Origin: Diplonema papillatum
Taxonomy: Eukaryota > Euglenozoa > Diplonemea > Diplonemida > Diplonemidae
Assembly: GCA_030068145.1 (NCBI GenBank)
Contig: JAPJBO010000632.1
Span: forward strand, 62,001 to 126,000
Length of the DNA: 64,000 nt
Direction: 5' to 3'
Made by a program: the position numbers and the translations under genes
Shown: piece after piece, positions 43,321-56,310 of the stretch
Layout of the letters: every line of letters begins with the position of its first letter
How positions within the stretch are numbered: position 1 is the stretch's first letter
Notes under the pieces: generated by a model
The model's database searches: none
Told to the model about the DNA's origin: nothing
The model's input: the letters and a program-made list of their open reading frames with translations, nothing else

Positions 43321-43979
43321 TGAAGTTCTGGACGAACTTATACCGAAGGGCGGACTTGGCGTGCGGGGGGGTGAACCTGTTGGTCAAGTACGAAAAACAC
43401 ACAAAGACCGCAGGAGCACACAGCAGCTCCCCTCCCGAAAACTGTACTGTTCGGGCGGTTTTATTTTGCAGACTCATGTTCTTTATGCGGCATGGTATCG
43501 GGATTTGTATCTTTCGTGGCACAAGTAGTGCAGTTTAGTGGTCTAGCTTGGTTTGCCGTTTATCTTTCTAGTTAGCAAGCACGAGTGCGAGGTTTGAGGG
43601 CAGCAACGCGGCTGGTCCGATAGAAGCCCGAGGTAAGAAGTTCAGAGAGAAAGAGAGAGAGACGAGTTAGAGTGCAGGGACCATCTCTCCGGGGAGTTTC
43701 CGGTCTCTTCACTTCTCTTCGTGCTGCTACGGCGGGCGTAAGTCGCTCCGGAGGCGCACTGCAGAAAGATAGAGAGGCATGTCTCGTTCGGACCTTTACT
43801 ATCGAAGGTAGCGAGGTCGGGAACTAAGGAAGAGGGGAGGAATTGCCTGTGTCGTTTTCAATTCCGAACTCCTGAAGTTTCCGAATCGTCGCCTTCCAAC
43901 CTTGCTTCTGGAGCAAGTGGACTTCAAACACTCAGGGCTTGGCGCCCGATACCTCTTGTCTCTCTTTAGACGCACCGAA

Positions 43980-44215
43980 AAATACTCGACGTAGCTGCTT
44001 TGACTCCGAATGGAAGGGAGGAAATATAGAGGCAGGGGGGCAAATACAATACAAACACAATCTGATTTGTTCTTCGCTTACACCACCGTGTGTGTTGTTT
44101 TCTCACTCAGGACTTTGACCTGTTGCGTTTCTGTGGTTTGTCGTGTAGGGGTAGACCCGCATGACCTCACGTCCGTTCAACACGTGGTTCGGTAGTTACA
44201 GCACTTGGGATCTCC
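43980..44215 (+). repeat. SINE-C, 3'-truncated copy
   Basis: Starts AAAATACTCGACGTAGCTGC and ends at TACAGCACTTGGGATC, where an inverted R3 repeat (44245-44400) follows. Confidence 0.8.
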
Positions 44216-44411
44216 TCTCGCGCCCTAGACTCGTTAGCACGTGGGGTCTACAACTAAGTGGCGAAGCAGCACACTCCCACGAAGGTCGCATACCAGGATT
44301 ACAGGTCATCAAAAAACCCTCGCTCAACGTGGAGAAAAAGAATTCCGGCCATGCTACAGACTTTTTAAACCATGATTTTCCCGAATTTCGGGGATTAGAA
44401 TAATACCTGAT

Positions 44412-44740
44412 TTGTTGACACAGAAGAAAAAAGAAAAAGGCCGCTCCGGGTCCAGGAACGTGACGGTCAACCACAGCTTGCAAAGCTGGGGCAGCACAGT
44501 GCTGGGCTTGTGTCGGAGGCACAGTGCCACAACCCCGTCCGCTCTGCCCTGCGGCTGACCGTCTCGACGAGCTTGTGTTCAGCGCGAGCGCCAAGCCCCA
44601 AGGTGCGCCAAGCCTTGATGCTATAGTTTGGGAAATCGGTAGCCACTTGACCCGTAGGCCCGTGGCTCTGCAGTACCGCCGAACACGTGAAGCTTGGCTC
44701 CCGTGTAGCAGGCTTTCCCTGGTACCTTGTTGTTGACACA
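44412..44740 (-). mobile_element. SINE-A copy in the intron just downstream of the eIF4E-like exon
   Basis: TTGTTGACACA at 44412-44422 and 44730-44740 flank a minus-oriented SINE-A. It lies about 27 bp past the donor at 44766. If read without splicing, it supplies the last 34 residues of the eIF4E-like frame (CYTGAKLHVFGG...), which are therefore not part of the protein. Confidence 0.88.
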
Positions 44741-44766
44741 AAAAAAGAAAACGAGGGAACGGGTAC

Positions 44767-46858
44767 CGTTGAGGAGGGCCGGCGGGTCCATGTTGAGGGG
44801 CGGCTGCTGGTCCTTCGGGCTCGGGACGAATGCGACGGCGTCCGGGTTGAGCCTCGCCTTCTCGATCATGTGCTGCGTCTGCTGCTGCGGGGGCGGCGGC
44901 GCGTGCTGGAGCTGCAGCTGGTGGTGCTGCTGCTGCTGGAGCTGCAGCTGGTGGTGCTGCTGGAGCTGCTGCTGGTGCTGCTGGAGGTGCTGGTGCTGGT
45001 GGTGCAGGTGGCTCGGCAGCCCCAGCGGGGGCGGCGCCTCGAGCGACGGCAGCCGCGCGCCGCCGCCATGCGGCGGCGGCGGCATCCTGCTCTGCATTGA
45101 CGGGAACCCGTGCAAGTGCCCCAGCTGCGAGATTGACGGGCCAAGCGCCGGCGGCGACGGCAGGTTGTCGTTGATGTTCCCGTCTCCCTGCGACAGCGAG
45201 TGCGGAGAGTCCCGCCCCATCGAAGGCGACGACTGGCTGCCCAGCGTGTTCGCGGCCGTGCTGTTGCAGTTGGCCGTAGAGTCCGCCGCGCCGGCGCCGC
45301 CGAGCGCCAGCGACGGCCGCGGCGGGCCGTCCTTCGCCGCCGACCCGGCCTGCAAGATGTGGATCTGCCCCGGCTGCGGGTACCGCGACATCCTCCCCGG
45401 CGGCAGCGGCACCTCTCCGCCCTCGGCGTTCAACGCCAGAAACCCCCCGCCAGCTCCAGCGGTGGCAGTAGTGGTCGCAGTAGTAGTAGTAGTAGTAGTA
45501 GCAGTAGTGGCAGGAGCAGCAGTAGACGCGGAGGAGTTGACGTTGTTGTTGTTGTTGTTGTTGTTGTTGCTGCCGTTTACGGCGCTGGGGCCGTTGCTGC
45601 TGCTGTGGTGCTGCGGGGCGGCCGAAAAGCTGATCCCGTTGGAGGACGCGTGCTCCTGGGGTTCGCTCGCGCCCAGCTGCTGCTGCTGCTGTTGCGCGGC
45701 GGCCTTGTGCAGGATTTGCATCACCGACGGCGTCGGATCGGGTTTGTGCACGACGGTCCGTCTCGCGGGTTCCTCGGTGCCGGCGGCCATCCCCATCCGC
45801 AGCAGGTCCGCGTCGACGCCTTGGTAGTCCTGCCGGGCGCCGCTGCACTCCGCGTCTTCGCCCTCACCCCCTTCCCGCTCTCTGCTGCCCTCAGCCCCCG
45901 GCTCCTTCCCGTCTTTATTGGCGTCCCAGCCGTTGACCGGCTGCGGCTGCGCGTCCTCTGGGCGCATCGATCCGCTTCTGAGGCCGTCGTACTCTTCGTC
46001 GGTGACGGAGCCGTCGGCAATCCCTTCGCCGAGATACATCCCCGTGACGGTTTTGATGTCGCTTTTCCGCTGGTCGTTGCTGAAGACGATGTACTTGACC
46101 CTGTTGTCGCTCGACGTGCGCTGCTCCGTCCCGGGCCGTTCTGTCGAGAAGATGATGGTGCGCCGCTGCTTTCGGTTAAGCCCCGGCGGGTACAGCCACC
46201 CCTCGTGCGTGAACGCGAGCGACGACGACTTCCCCTGCCCCGTGAAGCCCCCTCCTTTCCCGCCTCCGCCGCCGCCGCTTGCAGCGCCACCGACCCGGCG
46301 GTCGGAAGGGGGCGGCGAACGCATCGCTGTGTCACGAGACAGCGCCGCGCCGAACTTGCCGCCGGTGCTCGCAGCGGCCGGCGCGTGGTTGTAGCCGCCG
46401 CCGCTCGCGGCGTGGTAACTGAAGTCGTGCTGCGGCGGCTGCTGCTGGCCACCGCCCTTTCCGGGCGCCGCCTGCGCTGTCGAAGGCGCAGACGCACGGT
46501 CGAAGAGCGTGCCGCCGCCGCTTCCCCGCGAGCCTTTCCCGGGGGCTGCCGCGCCGATTTTCCCGTCGAGACCCCCCGGCGGCTGCTGCTGCTGCTGCTG
46601 CTGCGCGGAGCGCAGCCTGCCCGCAAGGTTCGGAGGGTTCAGCGGCAGCTGCGCAGGCGACTCTTGCTTGGGCACGACGCGCTTCGCCCAGATCACGCCG
46701 CCGCTCGCCGAAGGATGGCCGCCCAGCGCCGGCGGCGCCGCCGCCGAAGTGGGCGGCGTGATGCGCGTGTCCTTCGCCTCCGGATTGGCCGGGATTTTCG
46801 GCGGGATCCTCGTGAACGCCGGGGAGTCCATATCAGCCCAAAGCACCTGCTGCTGCGA

Positions 46859-46891
<33 letters not shown>

Positions 46892-48526
46892 AGCGGCGGG
46901 AGCCGGCTGGGCGTCGCCCGCAGACGCTGGCGGCGTGACCGGCGCCTTTTCGCCGGAAAGGGAAGGCGTGGCCGGCTTGAACAGGGACCGCGCTGATAGC
47001 CCCGCCTTCGCTGACTTCCGCGCGCTGATAAGCGGCAGCGACGGGATGATCGACGTGCTCTGTGACCCGCTGTGGCTGCGGCGCACCACGAGCTCCCCGT
47101 TGGGCCCTCGCATTTCAGACCGCCCGCGGACGGACAGGAGAGACGGCGGCGTGGCTGACGGGAGAGTCGGCGCGAGGCTTGCCAGCGCAGACAGCGGGTA
47201 CTTCGCGGTCTTCGGCTGGACCGGCAGCGCCAGGCCCTCAGCGGCGGCGCCTACCGGGCCCGGGGTCATGGAGATAGGGTTGTGCGTCTCCACCAGCGAC
47301 GGGTTTAGCGAGCGGACGAACGCTCGCTTCTTTAAGTTGTTATTCGACGCGTTTGACGGCAGCGGCGGGGGGGCCGCCTGCGCCTGCGCCTGCGCTTGCT
47401 GAAGCTGCTCCAATGGGGAGGCGTGAGGCTCCGGCTTTGCGGGTGGCAGCGTGGGGGCTTCTGAGCGGAGCTGCTGCACCATGCCGACGGTAGGTGTCGC
47501 CATGGTCACCGCCGAGGGGAAATACCCGGCTTCTTCGCGCAGGCACTGCTCGTACTCGTCCTCGTCGTATAGGAGGAAGATCGACTGCGTTTCGGGCGGC
47601 GGCGCGGAGTGGCATCGTTCGACGTCCTCAGCGCTGAGTTCCACGGAAGGCTTTCCGACGACAGGCGACAACCCCCCGGCGACTAACCGCGCGTGCTCGA
47701 TGGTCAGACCGCAGGGGGCCGAAGCGTTTGCGGTCGCCTTCAGCCCCGGGTTTAGCTGCTTTTTGGGAGTCGACGTCTTCGGGCTCACCGATTCCTTCGC
47801 CACCAGCCGGTTGTGCGCGACGAACATGACCTGCGGCGCAAGGTCCCCGAACATCTGGGACAGCTTGAAGTGCAGCATGTCCTGGAGGGTTTTGTCCCGC
47901 GACGTCACCCACAATTGGAGGGTGTACGACGATCCCTTGTTGCTCAGCCCGCAGCCGCTGACGTGTTCGGAACCAGGGAGTTGTCCCCCGACGACGGACA
48001 GCGAGAGGTCCATCCATAGCTTCCCTACCTGATCGGGTTCGGAGAGCGCGATGAAGTGCCCGCCTTGCCTGTTGTCTTCGTCCTCCCAGCGGGGGCGAGA
48101 GCCGGCTTTAAACAGGTACAGGGACACGCCTTTGCTCTGGGGAGTGCGGAGCACGTCGAACTTCTCCCAGAACGACTTCGCGGTGGTGACCGTGGCTATT
48201 TCGCGGAGCTCCGGCTGCCGCTGGTCGGAAGGATCGGCCTTCGGGTCCCAGGTGTTGACCCAGAAGGTCCACGGCCGCGAGAACAGCTGCGAGAAGGGCT
48301 GCGAGTGCCTCCTCCACCGCGTGCTGCCGGGTGTGCGGGTCGACGCGTCGAGGTTCCACAGCTTCGCTTCGAGGATCTGCGGCGACAGCGGCTTGACACA
48401 CAGCCCGCCGGCCCGCGCTTTCGTCGCCGACGCCGGAGCGCTCGCACTGTGCAGGATGTCGCTGATGTCGACAGGGTCCTCCGGAAACGAGAATACACCC
48501 CGTTCGTACCCGGGTGTGCGAGACAT
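44767..48526 (-). CDS. eIF4E-family cap-binding-like protein with a very long low-complexity extension
   Basis: The ATG at 48526 opens about 1253 codons ending at donor CTCAACG|GTACCC. Residues about 85-240 form an eIF4E domain: RPWTFWVNTWD (W86, W89), IATVTTAKSFWEKFD (W120, the 4E-BP contact position), LYLFKAGSRPRWEDEDN (W147 and E148, equivalent to the cap-stacking Trp and the base-contacting Glu) and LQLWVTS (W206). The second cap-stacking Trp (mouse W56) has no clear counterpart, since QRQPELREI occupies that place, so cap binding may be altered. From 240 on the protein is Ala/Pro/Gly/Gln/Asn-rich, with one more ordered block near 715-800 (EGWLYPPGLNRKQRRTIIFS; VKYIVFSNDQRKSDIKTVTG) and a His/Gln-rich end. 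eIF4E proteins bind the mRNA cap for translation or repression. At least one downstream exon is implied but not found. The long opposite-strand frames are GC-driven shadows. Confidence 0.8.
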
Positions 48527-49600
48527 TCCTTCCTCTCACTCTCACTCTCTCTCTCTTACACACACCCACTCCCCTTCTTATTTGTCTTGCTTTTTTATTT
48601 TTATTTTTGTTATTTGGGTTCTTTTTCTTTTTTTGCGTCTTCCGTTTTTTTTTTTTTTTTTTTTGTTTGGTCCTGGTGAGTGGGCGAGGTTCTTGGGTGT
48701 TGTGAAAATTCCAACGCATTTGTGCCTGCGATGGCAAAGTAAACACGGAAGCGCGTCGAACTTCTCCCAGAACGACTTCGCGGTGGTGACCGTGGCTATT
48801 TCGCGGAGCTCCGGCTGCCGCTGGTCGGAAGGATCGGCCTTCGGGTCCCAGGTGTTGACCCAGAAGGTCCACGGCCGCGAGAACAGCTGCGAGAAGGGCT
48901 GCGAGTGCCTCCTCCACCGCGTGCTGCCGGGTGTGCGGGTCGACGCGTCAAGGTTCCACAGCTTCGCTTCGAGGATCTGCGGCGACAGCGGCTTGACACA
49001 CAGCCCGCCGGCCCGCGCTTTCGTCGCCGACGCCGGAGCGCTCGCACTGTGCAGGATGTCGCTGATGTCGACAGGGTCCTCCGGAAACGAGAATACACCC
49101 CGTTCGTACCCGGGTGTGCGAGACATTCCTTCCTCTCACTCTCACTCTCTCTCTCTTACACACACCCACTCCCCTTCTTATTTGTCTTGCTTTTTTATTT
49201 TTATTTTTGTTATTTGGGTTCTTTTTCTTTTTTTGCGTCTTCCGTTTTTTTTTTTTTTTTTTGTTTGGTCCTGGTGAGTGGGCGAGGTTCTTGGGTGTTG
49301 TGAAAATTCCAACGCATTTGTGCCTGCGATGGCAAAGTAAACACGGAAGCGCGTCGAACTTCTCCCAGAACGACTTCGCGGTGGTGACCGTGGCTATTTC
49401 GCGGAGCTCCAGCTGCCGCTGGTCGGAAGGATCGGCCTTCGGGTCCCAGGTGTTGACCCAGAAGGTCCACGGCCGCGAGAACAGCTGCGAGAAGGGCTGC
49501 GAGTGCCTCCTCCACCGCGTGCTGCCGGGTGTGCGCGTGGACGCGTCGAGGTTCCACAGCTTCGCTTCGAGGATCTGCGGCGACAGCGGCTTGACACCGA
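48527..49600 (-). repeat. Tandem copies of the 5' region and first 124 codons of the eIF4E-like gene
   Basis: The segment from FWEKFD back through the ATG and about 220 bp of 5' flank (purine-rich leader, A run, CACCAGGACCA) is repeated upstream. Units begin at 48154, 48754 and 49352, giving periods of 600 and 598 bp. The second unit keeps the ATG at 49126 and codons 1-124, then runs into unrelated sequence (ALPCLLCHRRHKC). The third is cut inside CVKPLSPQ. A short fourth piece is at 49913-49960. Near identity between units (a few substitutions, poly-T length) means the event is recent. Each full unit would bring its own promoter and start. Confidence 0.9.
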
Positions 49601-49669
49601 CTTGTGACCGACACCAAGTACATTCCGTCGTCTTTTGTGCGTCTTCCGTCTTTTTTTCTAATACTTTTT

Positions 49670-49795
49670 AGGTGGGAACCGGGATATAAGGGCACAAATT
49701 TGTTTTGACCGGGATATAAGGGCACCAAATTTGTTTTGAACCGGGATATAAGGGCACATATTTGTTAGGGGCGGGATATAAGGGAAATTTACCTA
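49670..49795. repeat. 33-bp tandem repeat, four units
   Basis: Units of GGGATATAAGGGCACAAATT followed by TGTTTTGAACC. A related single unit, reversed, is near 21630-21720. Confidence 0.85.
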
Positions 49796-50394
49796 CTTTT
49801 AAAGTTTATTTTTTGGTCCTGGTGAGTGTGCGGGGGGTCTTCGGTTGTGAACGTTCAACACACCTAGGTAGGTTTGTGCCTGTGACGGCAAAGTAAACAC
49901 GTAAGCGCAACACGTCGAACTTCTCCCAGAATGACTTCGCGGCGGGTACCGTGGCTCTTGGCAGCTGGTGCCTTCTACCTGCGTCCGCCCCCCCCGCTTG
50001 GTGGCCAAGTACGAGGGGCGATAGTGTATGCATGTGCCCACCCCGTAGTCGGTGCATCAAACCACACTGCGATGTCGAATTCTGATGGTGCAACCGGACG
50101 CGTGTGAGCCCATTGTTCCGATTCGACGAAGCTTTCAAAAAAGACTCGTATTTCGTCCCTAGGAGATGCTGCCATGTTGCACTCCGTACCCCAGTCTGCC
50201 TGGTTCTTCGTCACAGCCCGCAGCCACTCGGCGTTGTCGGTGGCTGCTCTGAGGACGGTCTCGAACACCCGTTAAAGGGTACAGACGCCGGCTAGCCGCC
50301 TCGTCGAACGTGAGAAGGTTGCGCGTTGGACCACATGCGGCGGCGCACCAGCAACTTGTGACTCGACCCCGCGGTTTTAAGGCCGCGGGGTTGA
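49796..50394. other. Non-coding stretch between the eIF4E-like duplicates and an SSU fragment
   Basis: 49913-49960 is a short eIF4E-exon piece. A minus frame at 49975-50268 (MFETVLRAATDNAEWLRAVT) has no recognised family and may partly be rRNA-derived variable sequence. Nothing else is supported. Confidence 0.4.
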
Positions 50395-50562
50395 ATCGAG
50401 TTGGATTCTTCGGACATGTATTAGCAATGGAGTTACCATTGTTATCCAACTGGGCCCAAAAGGCACCTTCCCCGCGTAGATTGCCACCGATTTAATGAGC
50501 CGTCTACTGTTAATCCATTTACACTGAGACTTGCATGGCTTAATCCTTGAAACAAGCGCATC
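50395..50562 (-). rRNA. Fragment of nuclear SSU (18S) rRNA, 5' end
   Basis: Reverse-complemented: GCTTGTTTCAAGGATTAAGC, CATGCAAGTCT, AACAGTAGACGGCTCATTAA, ATCGGTGGCAATCTACG, GGATAACAATGGTAACTCCA and GCTAATACATG, the landmarks of the first about 160 nt of SSU rRNA. The true 5' end (CTGGTTGAT) is missing. It may extend left to about 50290 into a variable region (an inverted CCCCGCGG pair at about 50370-50393), but no conserved block follows. Confidence 0.92.
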
Positions 50563-50689
50563 AGACGAACGTTCAGAAGCCGCTGCCCGCCGGACCTGCC
50601 GCGGTCCGGCTAGACAGCCAGTTGGCGTGGGAGTCCCGCTCCCTGCGTCGCTGCCTTTTTTTCTGTGTCGTGTCTTTGTGCTTCTGACG

Positions 50690-51115
50690 ATCCCGTATGG
50701 CGTGCAGATTGGTGTTCTTCGACCTTTTGTTTACTTTTGACGATCCCGTATGGCGTGCAGATTGGTGTTCTTCGACCTTTTCTTTACTTTTGACGATCCC
50801 ATATCGCGTACAGATTGGCGTTCTTCGACCTTTTGTTTACTTTTGACGATCCCGTATGGCGTGCAGATTGGTGTTCTTCATCCCATATGGCGTGCAGATT
50901 GGTGTTCTTCATCCCATATGGCGTGCAGATTGGTGTTCTTCGACCTTTTGTTTACTTTTGACGATCCCATATGGCGTGCAGATTGGTGTTCTTCGACCTT
51001 TTGTTTACTTTTGACGATCCCGTATGGCGTACAGATTGGTGTTCTTCGACCTTTTCTTTACTTTTGACGATCCCATATGGCGTACAGATTGGTGGTCTTC
51101 GACCTTTGTTTACTT
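50690..51115. repeat. 53-bp satellite, about nine units
   Basis: Unit GACGATCCCGTATGGCGTGC then AGATTGGTGTTCTTCGACCT and TTTGTTTACTTTT. Two units are shortened. Diverged single units occur at 25198 and, in part, at 55545. The units read open in plus frames because of low stop density. Confidence 0.95.
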
Positions 51116-52629
<1,514 letters not shown>

Positions 52630-53170
52630 GTTTTAGAGTGGAAGTTCGCTTGAAACTCCGGGCGTTTGACAGTCTCTGGGTCTCCGGGTGACCTTTGGCA
52701 ACATGGGAAGATGTCCTTTTTGCTCCGCGTGTTCTTCAAGGTGGTGGTCACACAGAGGTAAGAGAATCGGTGTGTCGTTGTGCTGTTGGTAGTTTGCGGC
52801 ATCTGTGTGCGCGGCGTGCAGCTCTTTTAGCGTTTATTGTGGTTTCGAGGTTCGGTGTTTTAGGGTCTCCGGTTGACCATTGAGGCTGTGAGGCGGGTGG
52901 TATGCGGGTAGTAGGTATGCTTATATACTTTAACTACGGCTAGCCTTTTAATTGCAAGGACAGCCATGTGCACTCTTCTTGCTTCTCACGAAGTGCGGAT
53001 TCGATGTCATTCCGGCACTTTGAAAAAATGCTCGAGGGACTGCCTTGTGCTCATTTTCGACGGAGAAAACAATACAACTACAAAGTGGGTCTTGTTGAAC
53101 GCTCACGCCCCCCTCGCAACTGGCAGCCGGCCTCAGGTATTTCCTACAAAGCCGGTGTCTTATACAAAAA
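52630..53170 (+). repeat. Family R copy, TTTAGCGTTTATTGTGG repeat and deleted SINE-B
   Basis: 52630-52800 is family R. 52829-52895 is the TTTAGCGTTTATTGTGGTTT repeat also at 33295-33360 and 57730-57790. 53028-53170 is a SINE-B with its middle missing (ACTCGAGGGACTG... joined to CGCAACTGGCAG). Confidence 0.75.
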
Positions 53171-53453
53171 GATACCTTTTTCGCTTCCCCCGGAGACCAC
53201 CTTCGGAGCTGTGGGGTTGCTACAGTGAAAATGGCCCCAGTCAAGCCCTAGGGCTCCCTGATGACACCTTTTCTTATTAACCAGCCTGGGGTGGCGGTGT
53301 CACCCATCCGCTGTCGACTGACAGGTTACATTCTCGACAATCGCGTCTTGCTACCTTCAATAAAAAAAGGACCTTTCCAACGTGAAGGAAAGAAGGAGAA
53401 AAATCGGAGAACACAGCCAGGCTGTATTTCTTCGTTCGGTAAAGGAGGAGGAA

Positions 53454-53455
<2 letters not shown>

Positions 53456-53514
<59 letters not shown>

Positions 53515-53705
53515 AATGGGAGAACAACATCGTGGTGTTGGTTCAGGTTTCGCAGTGTGGAGTCTTCTTCCTGTGAAAGAAGTTGAGTTGGTCCAGTTCA
53601 AAAGAACGAGTGGGGAGGGCGAGAGTGAGAGAGAGTTAGAGTGCAGGGACCATCTCTCCGAGGATCTGGTCTCCTCACTTACGACGGGCGCAAGTCGTTT
53701 CGTCG
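53456..53705 (+). repeat. GA microsatellite with the adjoining dispersed repeat
   Basis: A GA tract of about 55 bp (53457-53511), then at 53630-53705 the GAGTTAGAGTGCAGGGACCA TCTCTCCG block seen at 43660, 62325 and, reversed, 12060. Confidence 0.8.
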
Positions 53706-53864
53706 GAGGCATGGTGGGCAGAGGCGGAAAGATTAGTACGGCGCTTTCTTTCGTTTGTGCGCACTAGCGGAACTCACCTGCTTTGGTACGGTTTCATTCA
53801 GAGCCCGTGACATCGTTCTTCGTACACCGTATCTATATTTTTGTTCTCTATGATTTTGTGTGTT

Positions 53865-54235
53865 GCTCGTGCTTTTAGACTGTTTCGAGTTTTCAAGGAG
53901 CGCAGATTCTTGTGTTGACGAACCGGAATGCCAACGACACCCGCTCATGCAGCACGTCAGCCGGAGCAATACTGCGCTTTAGTGTATTTCCGACGATTGT
54001 TTCTTTTTTCGCTCTCCGCGCATTTTGTGGCTCGTTCTTTTAGACTGTTTCGAGTTTTCAAGGAGCGGAGATTCATGTGTTGACGAACCGGAATGCCAAC
54101 GACACCCGCTCATGCAGCACGTCAGCCGGAGCAATACTGCGCTTTAGTGTGTGTCCGACGATTATTGCTTTTTTCGCTCTCCGCGCATTTTGTGGCTCGT
54201 TCTTTTAGACTGTTTCGAGTTTTTAAGTTAAGGAG
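53865..54235. repeat. Tandem duplication, unit about 177 bp
   Basis: TTTTAGACTGTTTCGAGTTT...GACGAACCGGAATGCCAACG...CGCTCTCCGCGCATTTTGTG occurs twice plus the start of a third unit. Confidence 0.9.
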
Positions 54236-54274
54236 CCGGCATTTATTTGAGTCTCCGGTCTTTTCTTCAGCTGA

Positions 54275-55040
54275 TATTGGTTCGCTTCGCTGCGGTGTGT
54301 CATTGCTGGTGGGCTAACTAAGTGGCAGAAGCAAATTCCGTTGCCTTCCAGCTTTGGAGGCGAAGGCAAGCGAGAGTGGGCAAAGAGTTAAATTGTATTC
54401 GAGAATGGGAATAAGTCCTCGAAAAAGGTCTGCTACGCGAACCAGCGAAGAAATGTCACCAGCCAGGGATCGATACCCGTCCTTGCCGATGCGCACCTGC
54501 TGTGGCGCCTGTATCTTGTAAAGGAGGCAGAAAAGTCAGGTGACAGGTACTGGCTGAGGCAGTAAAAAGTACTGTTCTGGTATTCTCCCCTGTATTTCTA
54601 GACACCAGGGCAGGGATTGACAGTCCTGCGGCGCCTATGCCGGCACTAGCGGAGAAGACGTGCCTGCGTGTGGGTACATTTCCCAACTCATCCAGTTCCG
54701 TGAGGTTCTGGCGTGAGAATGAGAAAAAAAAGAAGAATGCGTATGTTTTACACGGCGGACTTCTCCACCACGGGATGGGGTTAGTGTTTGTGCGATCGTT
54801 AGCGCGGTCGGTTTTTTTCCCTTATCTTTTTGCATTTTACCCCCGCATTACGGGGTGAGGCTCACCATTCGGTTCGCTTCGCTGCGGTGTGTTGTTGCTG
54901 GGCTAGCCAAGTGGCAGAAGCAAATTCCGTTGCTTTCCAGCTTTGGAAGCGAAGGCATGCGTCTATAGCGGAGAAGACGTGCCTGCGTGTGGGTACATTT
55001 TCCCAATCTCATCCAGTTCCGTGAGGTTCTGGCGTGAGGT
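54275..55040. repeat. Direct duplication of two blocks
   Basis: TTCGCTTCGCTGCGGTGTG...CAAATTCCGTTGC (54285-54365) recurs at 54870-54965, and GGAGAAGACGTGCCTGCGTG to GTTCTGGCGTGAG (54650-54718) recurs at 54969-55038, so an about 590/320-bp interval was partly duplicated. No gene is supported. Confidence 0.75.
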
Positions 55041-55199
55041 GAGACCTCAGGTAAGCGTCCGCGGAAGAGCCGGCAACCCCTGCCAACCGGATAATCGGCC
55101 GCAGCCGACCATTGTCCGGACGAAAATGGAAAGCGGACGGAACTTGGAACCCCGTCGACTGCTTCACCTACTCCACCGCGGCCTCCCTGCTCCACTTCA

Positions 55200-56310
55200 T
55201 CCCCCTTTGTTCTTCGCTTACACCACCGTGTGTTGTTTTCTCACTCAGGACTTTTGACCTGTTGTGTTTGTGTGATTGGTCGTGTAGGGGTAGACCCGCA
55301 TGACCTCACGTCCGTTCAACACGTGGTCCGGTAGTTACAGCACTTGGGATCCCTTCTGTTCTTTAGAGTTATAGTTCGCTTGAGAATCCGGGATTTTAGA
55401 GTCTCCGGGTGACCTTCGTCGAATGGGTTCTTTTAAAGCTAATACGTACTGGGTGGGTTTGGGGGGGGGGCATGCATGGCTTCTTTCGTGTACAGTTTAT
55501 TTGCTCGCTTAGACGAGTCAGGTTCGAGACAATTTGTGACCGACACCAAGTTCTCGCCAGGATAGGTGAGTGCTCTTGGGCTCCCCACGTCTTACAAGTT
55601 GAGCAGGAGTTGCCCTGTAAACCGTACCGGTTCTTTGTCGGGCAGCATCGTCGAGCATTTCCTTTCAAAGCTGGCGCTTATGTAAAAGAAAAATGCGTAG
55701 TTTTACACAGCGGACTCCTCCCCCGAGTGTTTGTGCGATCGTTGGCGCGGTCGGTTTGTGTCCCTTTATCTTTTTCTTGCATTTTTACACCCGCAATACG
55801 GGGGTGAGGCTCACCATTCATTCCCATCCGCAATGCGGGAGCGGCACTTTCGCATTTTGGTGCCAAATACAGGCGAATTCGTGTTGATTTTGCGTAAAAT
55901 CACTCCCGCACTTTTTCACTCCCGCATTCACCCCCCCTCCCCCCCAACCGGTGGGGGGTCCGCCGTGTATTTTCGACTGTTTCGTGTTTTGTGGGTTTCA
56001 GAGTCTTCCGGGTGACCATTTAGAGTGTAAGTTCCCTGATGGATCACCGGGGTTGCAAAGTCTCCGTGTGACTATTGCCGTAAAGGTTCTTTTAAGGTAT
56101 CGGATACTAGTTTGCGCATCTGCGGTACTGGCAGTACGTGTGCTTGTGTTTGTGAGTGTTGCCTGTTGCCGACTGTTTAAGTCGAAATGAACCGAGATTC
56201 TGGCGGTGTATGTTTTTTTTTTTTTAGAGTTATAGTTCGCTTGAGAATCCGGGATTTTAGAGTCTCCGGGTGACATTCGTCGAATGGGCTTCTTTAAAGC
56301 TAATACGTAC
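55200..56310 (+). repeat. Mosaic of SINE-C pieces and family R copies
   Basis: 55205-55360 and 55635-55695 are SINE-C pieces split by a family R insertion with its flank (55365-55630). 56020-56095 and 56225-56305 are further R copies; both 55435-55530 and 56285-56380 continue into the same TAATACGTACTGGGTGGGTT block. Confidence 0.75.

Noticed and set aside
45541-45570. TTG run as an independent microsatellite
   Set aside because: It is the poly-Asn coding tract of the eIF4E-like extension on the minus strand.
44727-47402. Long plus-strand ORFs (up to about 600 codons) opposite the eIF4E-like exon
   Set aside because: They are antisense shadows of a GC-rich, CAG/GCC-rich coding exon; the minus frame carries the eIF4E domain.
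49975-50268. 97-codon minus ORF next to the SSU fragment, as a gene or as more SSU rRNA
   Set aside because: No family is recognised and no conserved SSU block follows in order; left as undetermined.
54437-54480. GGGATCGATACCC as a Pol III B box
   Set aside because: It departs from the B box at a key T, and no A box or tRNA fold is nearby.
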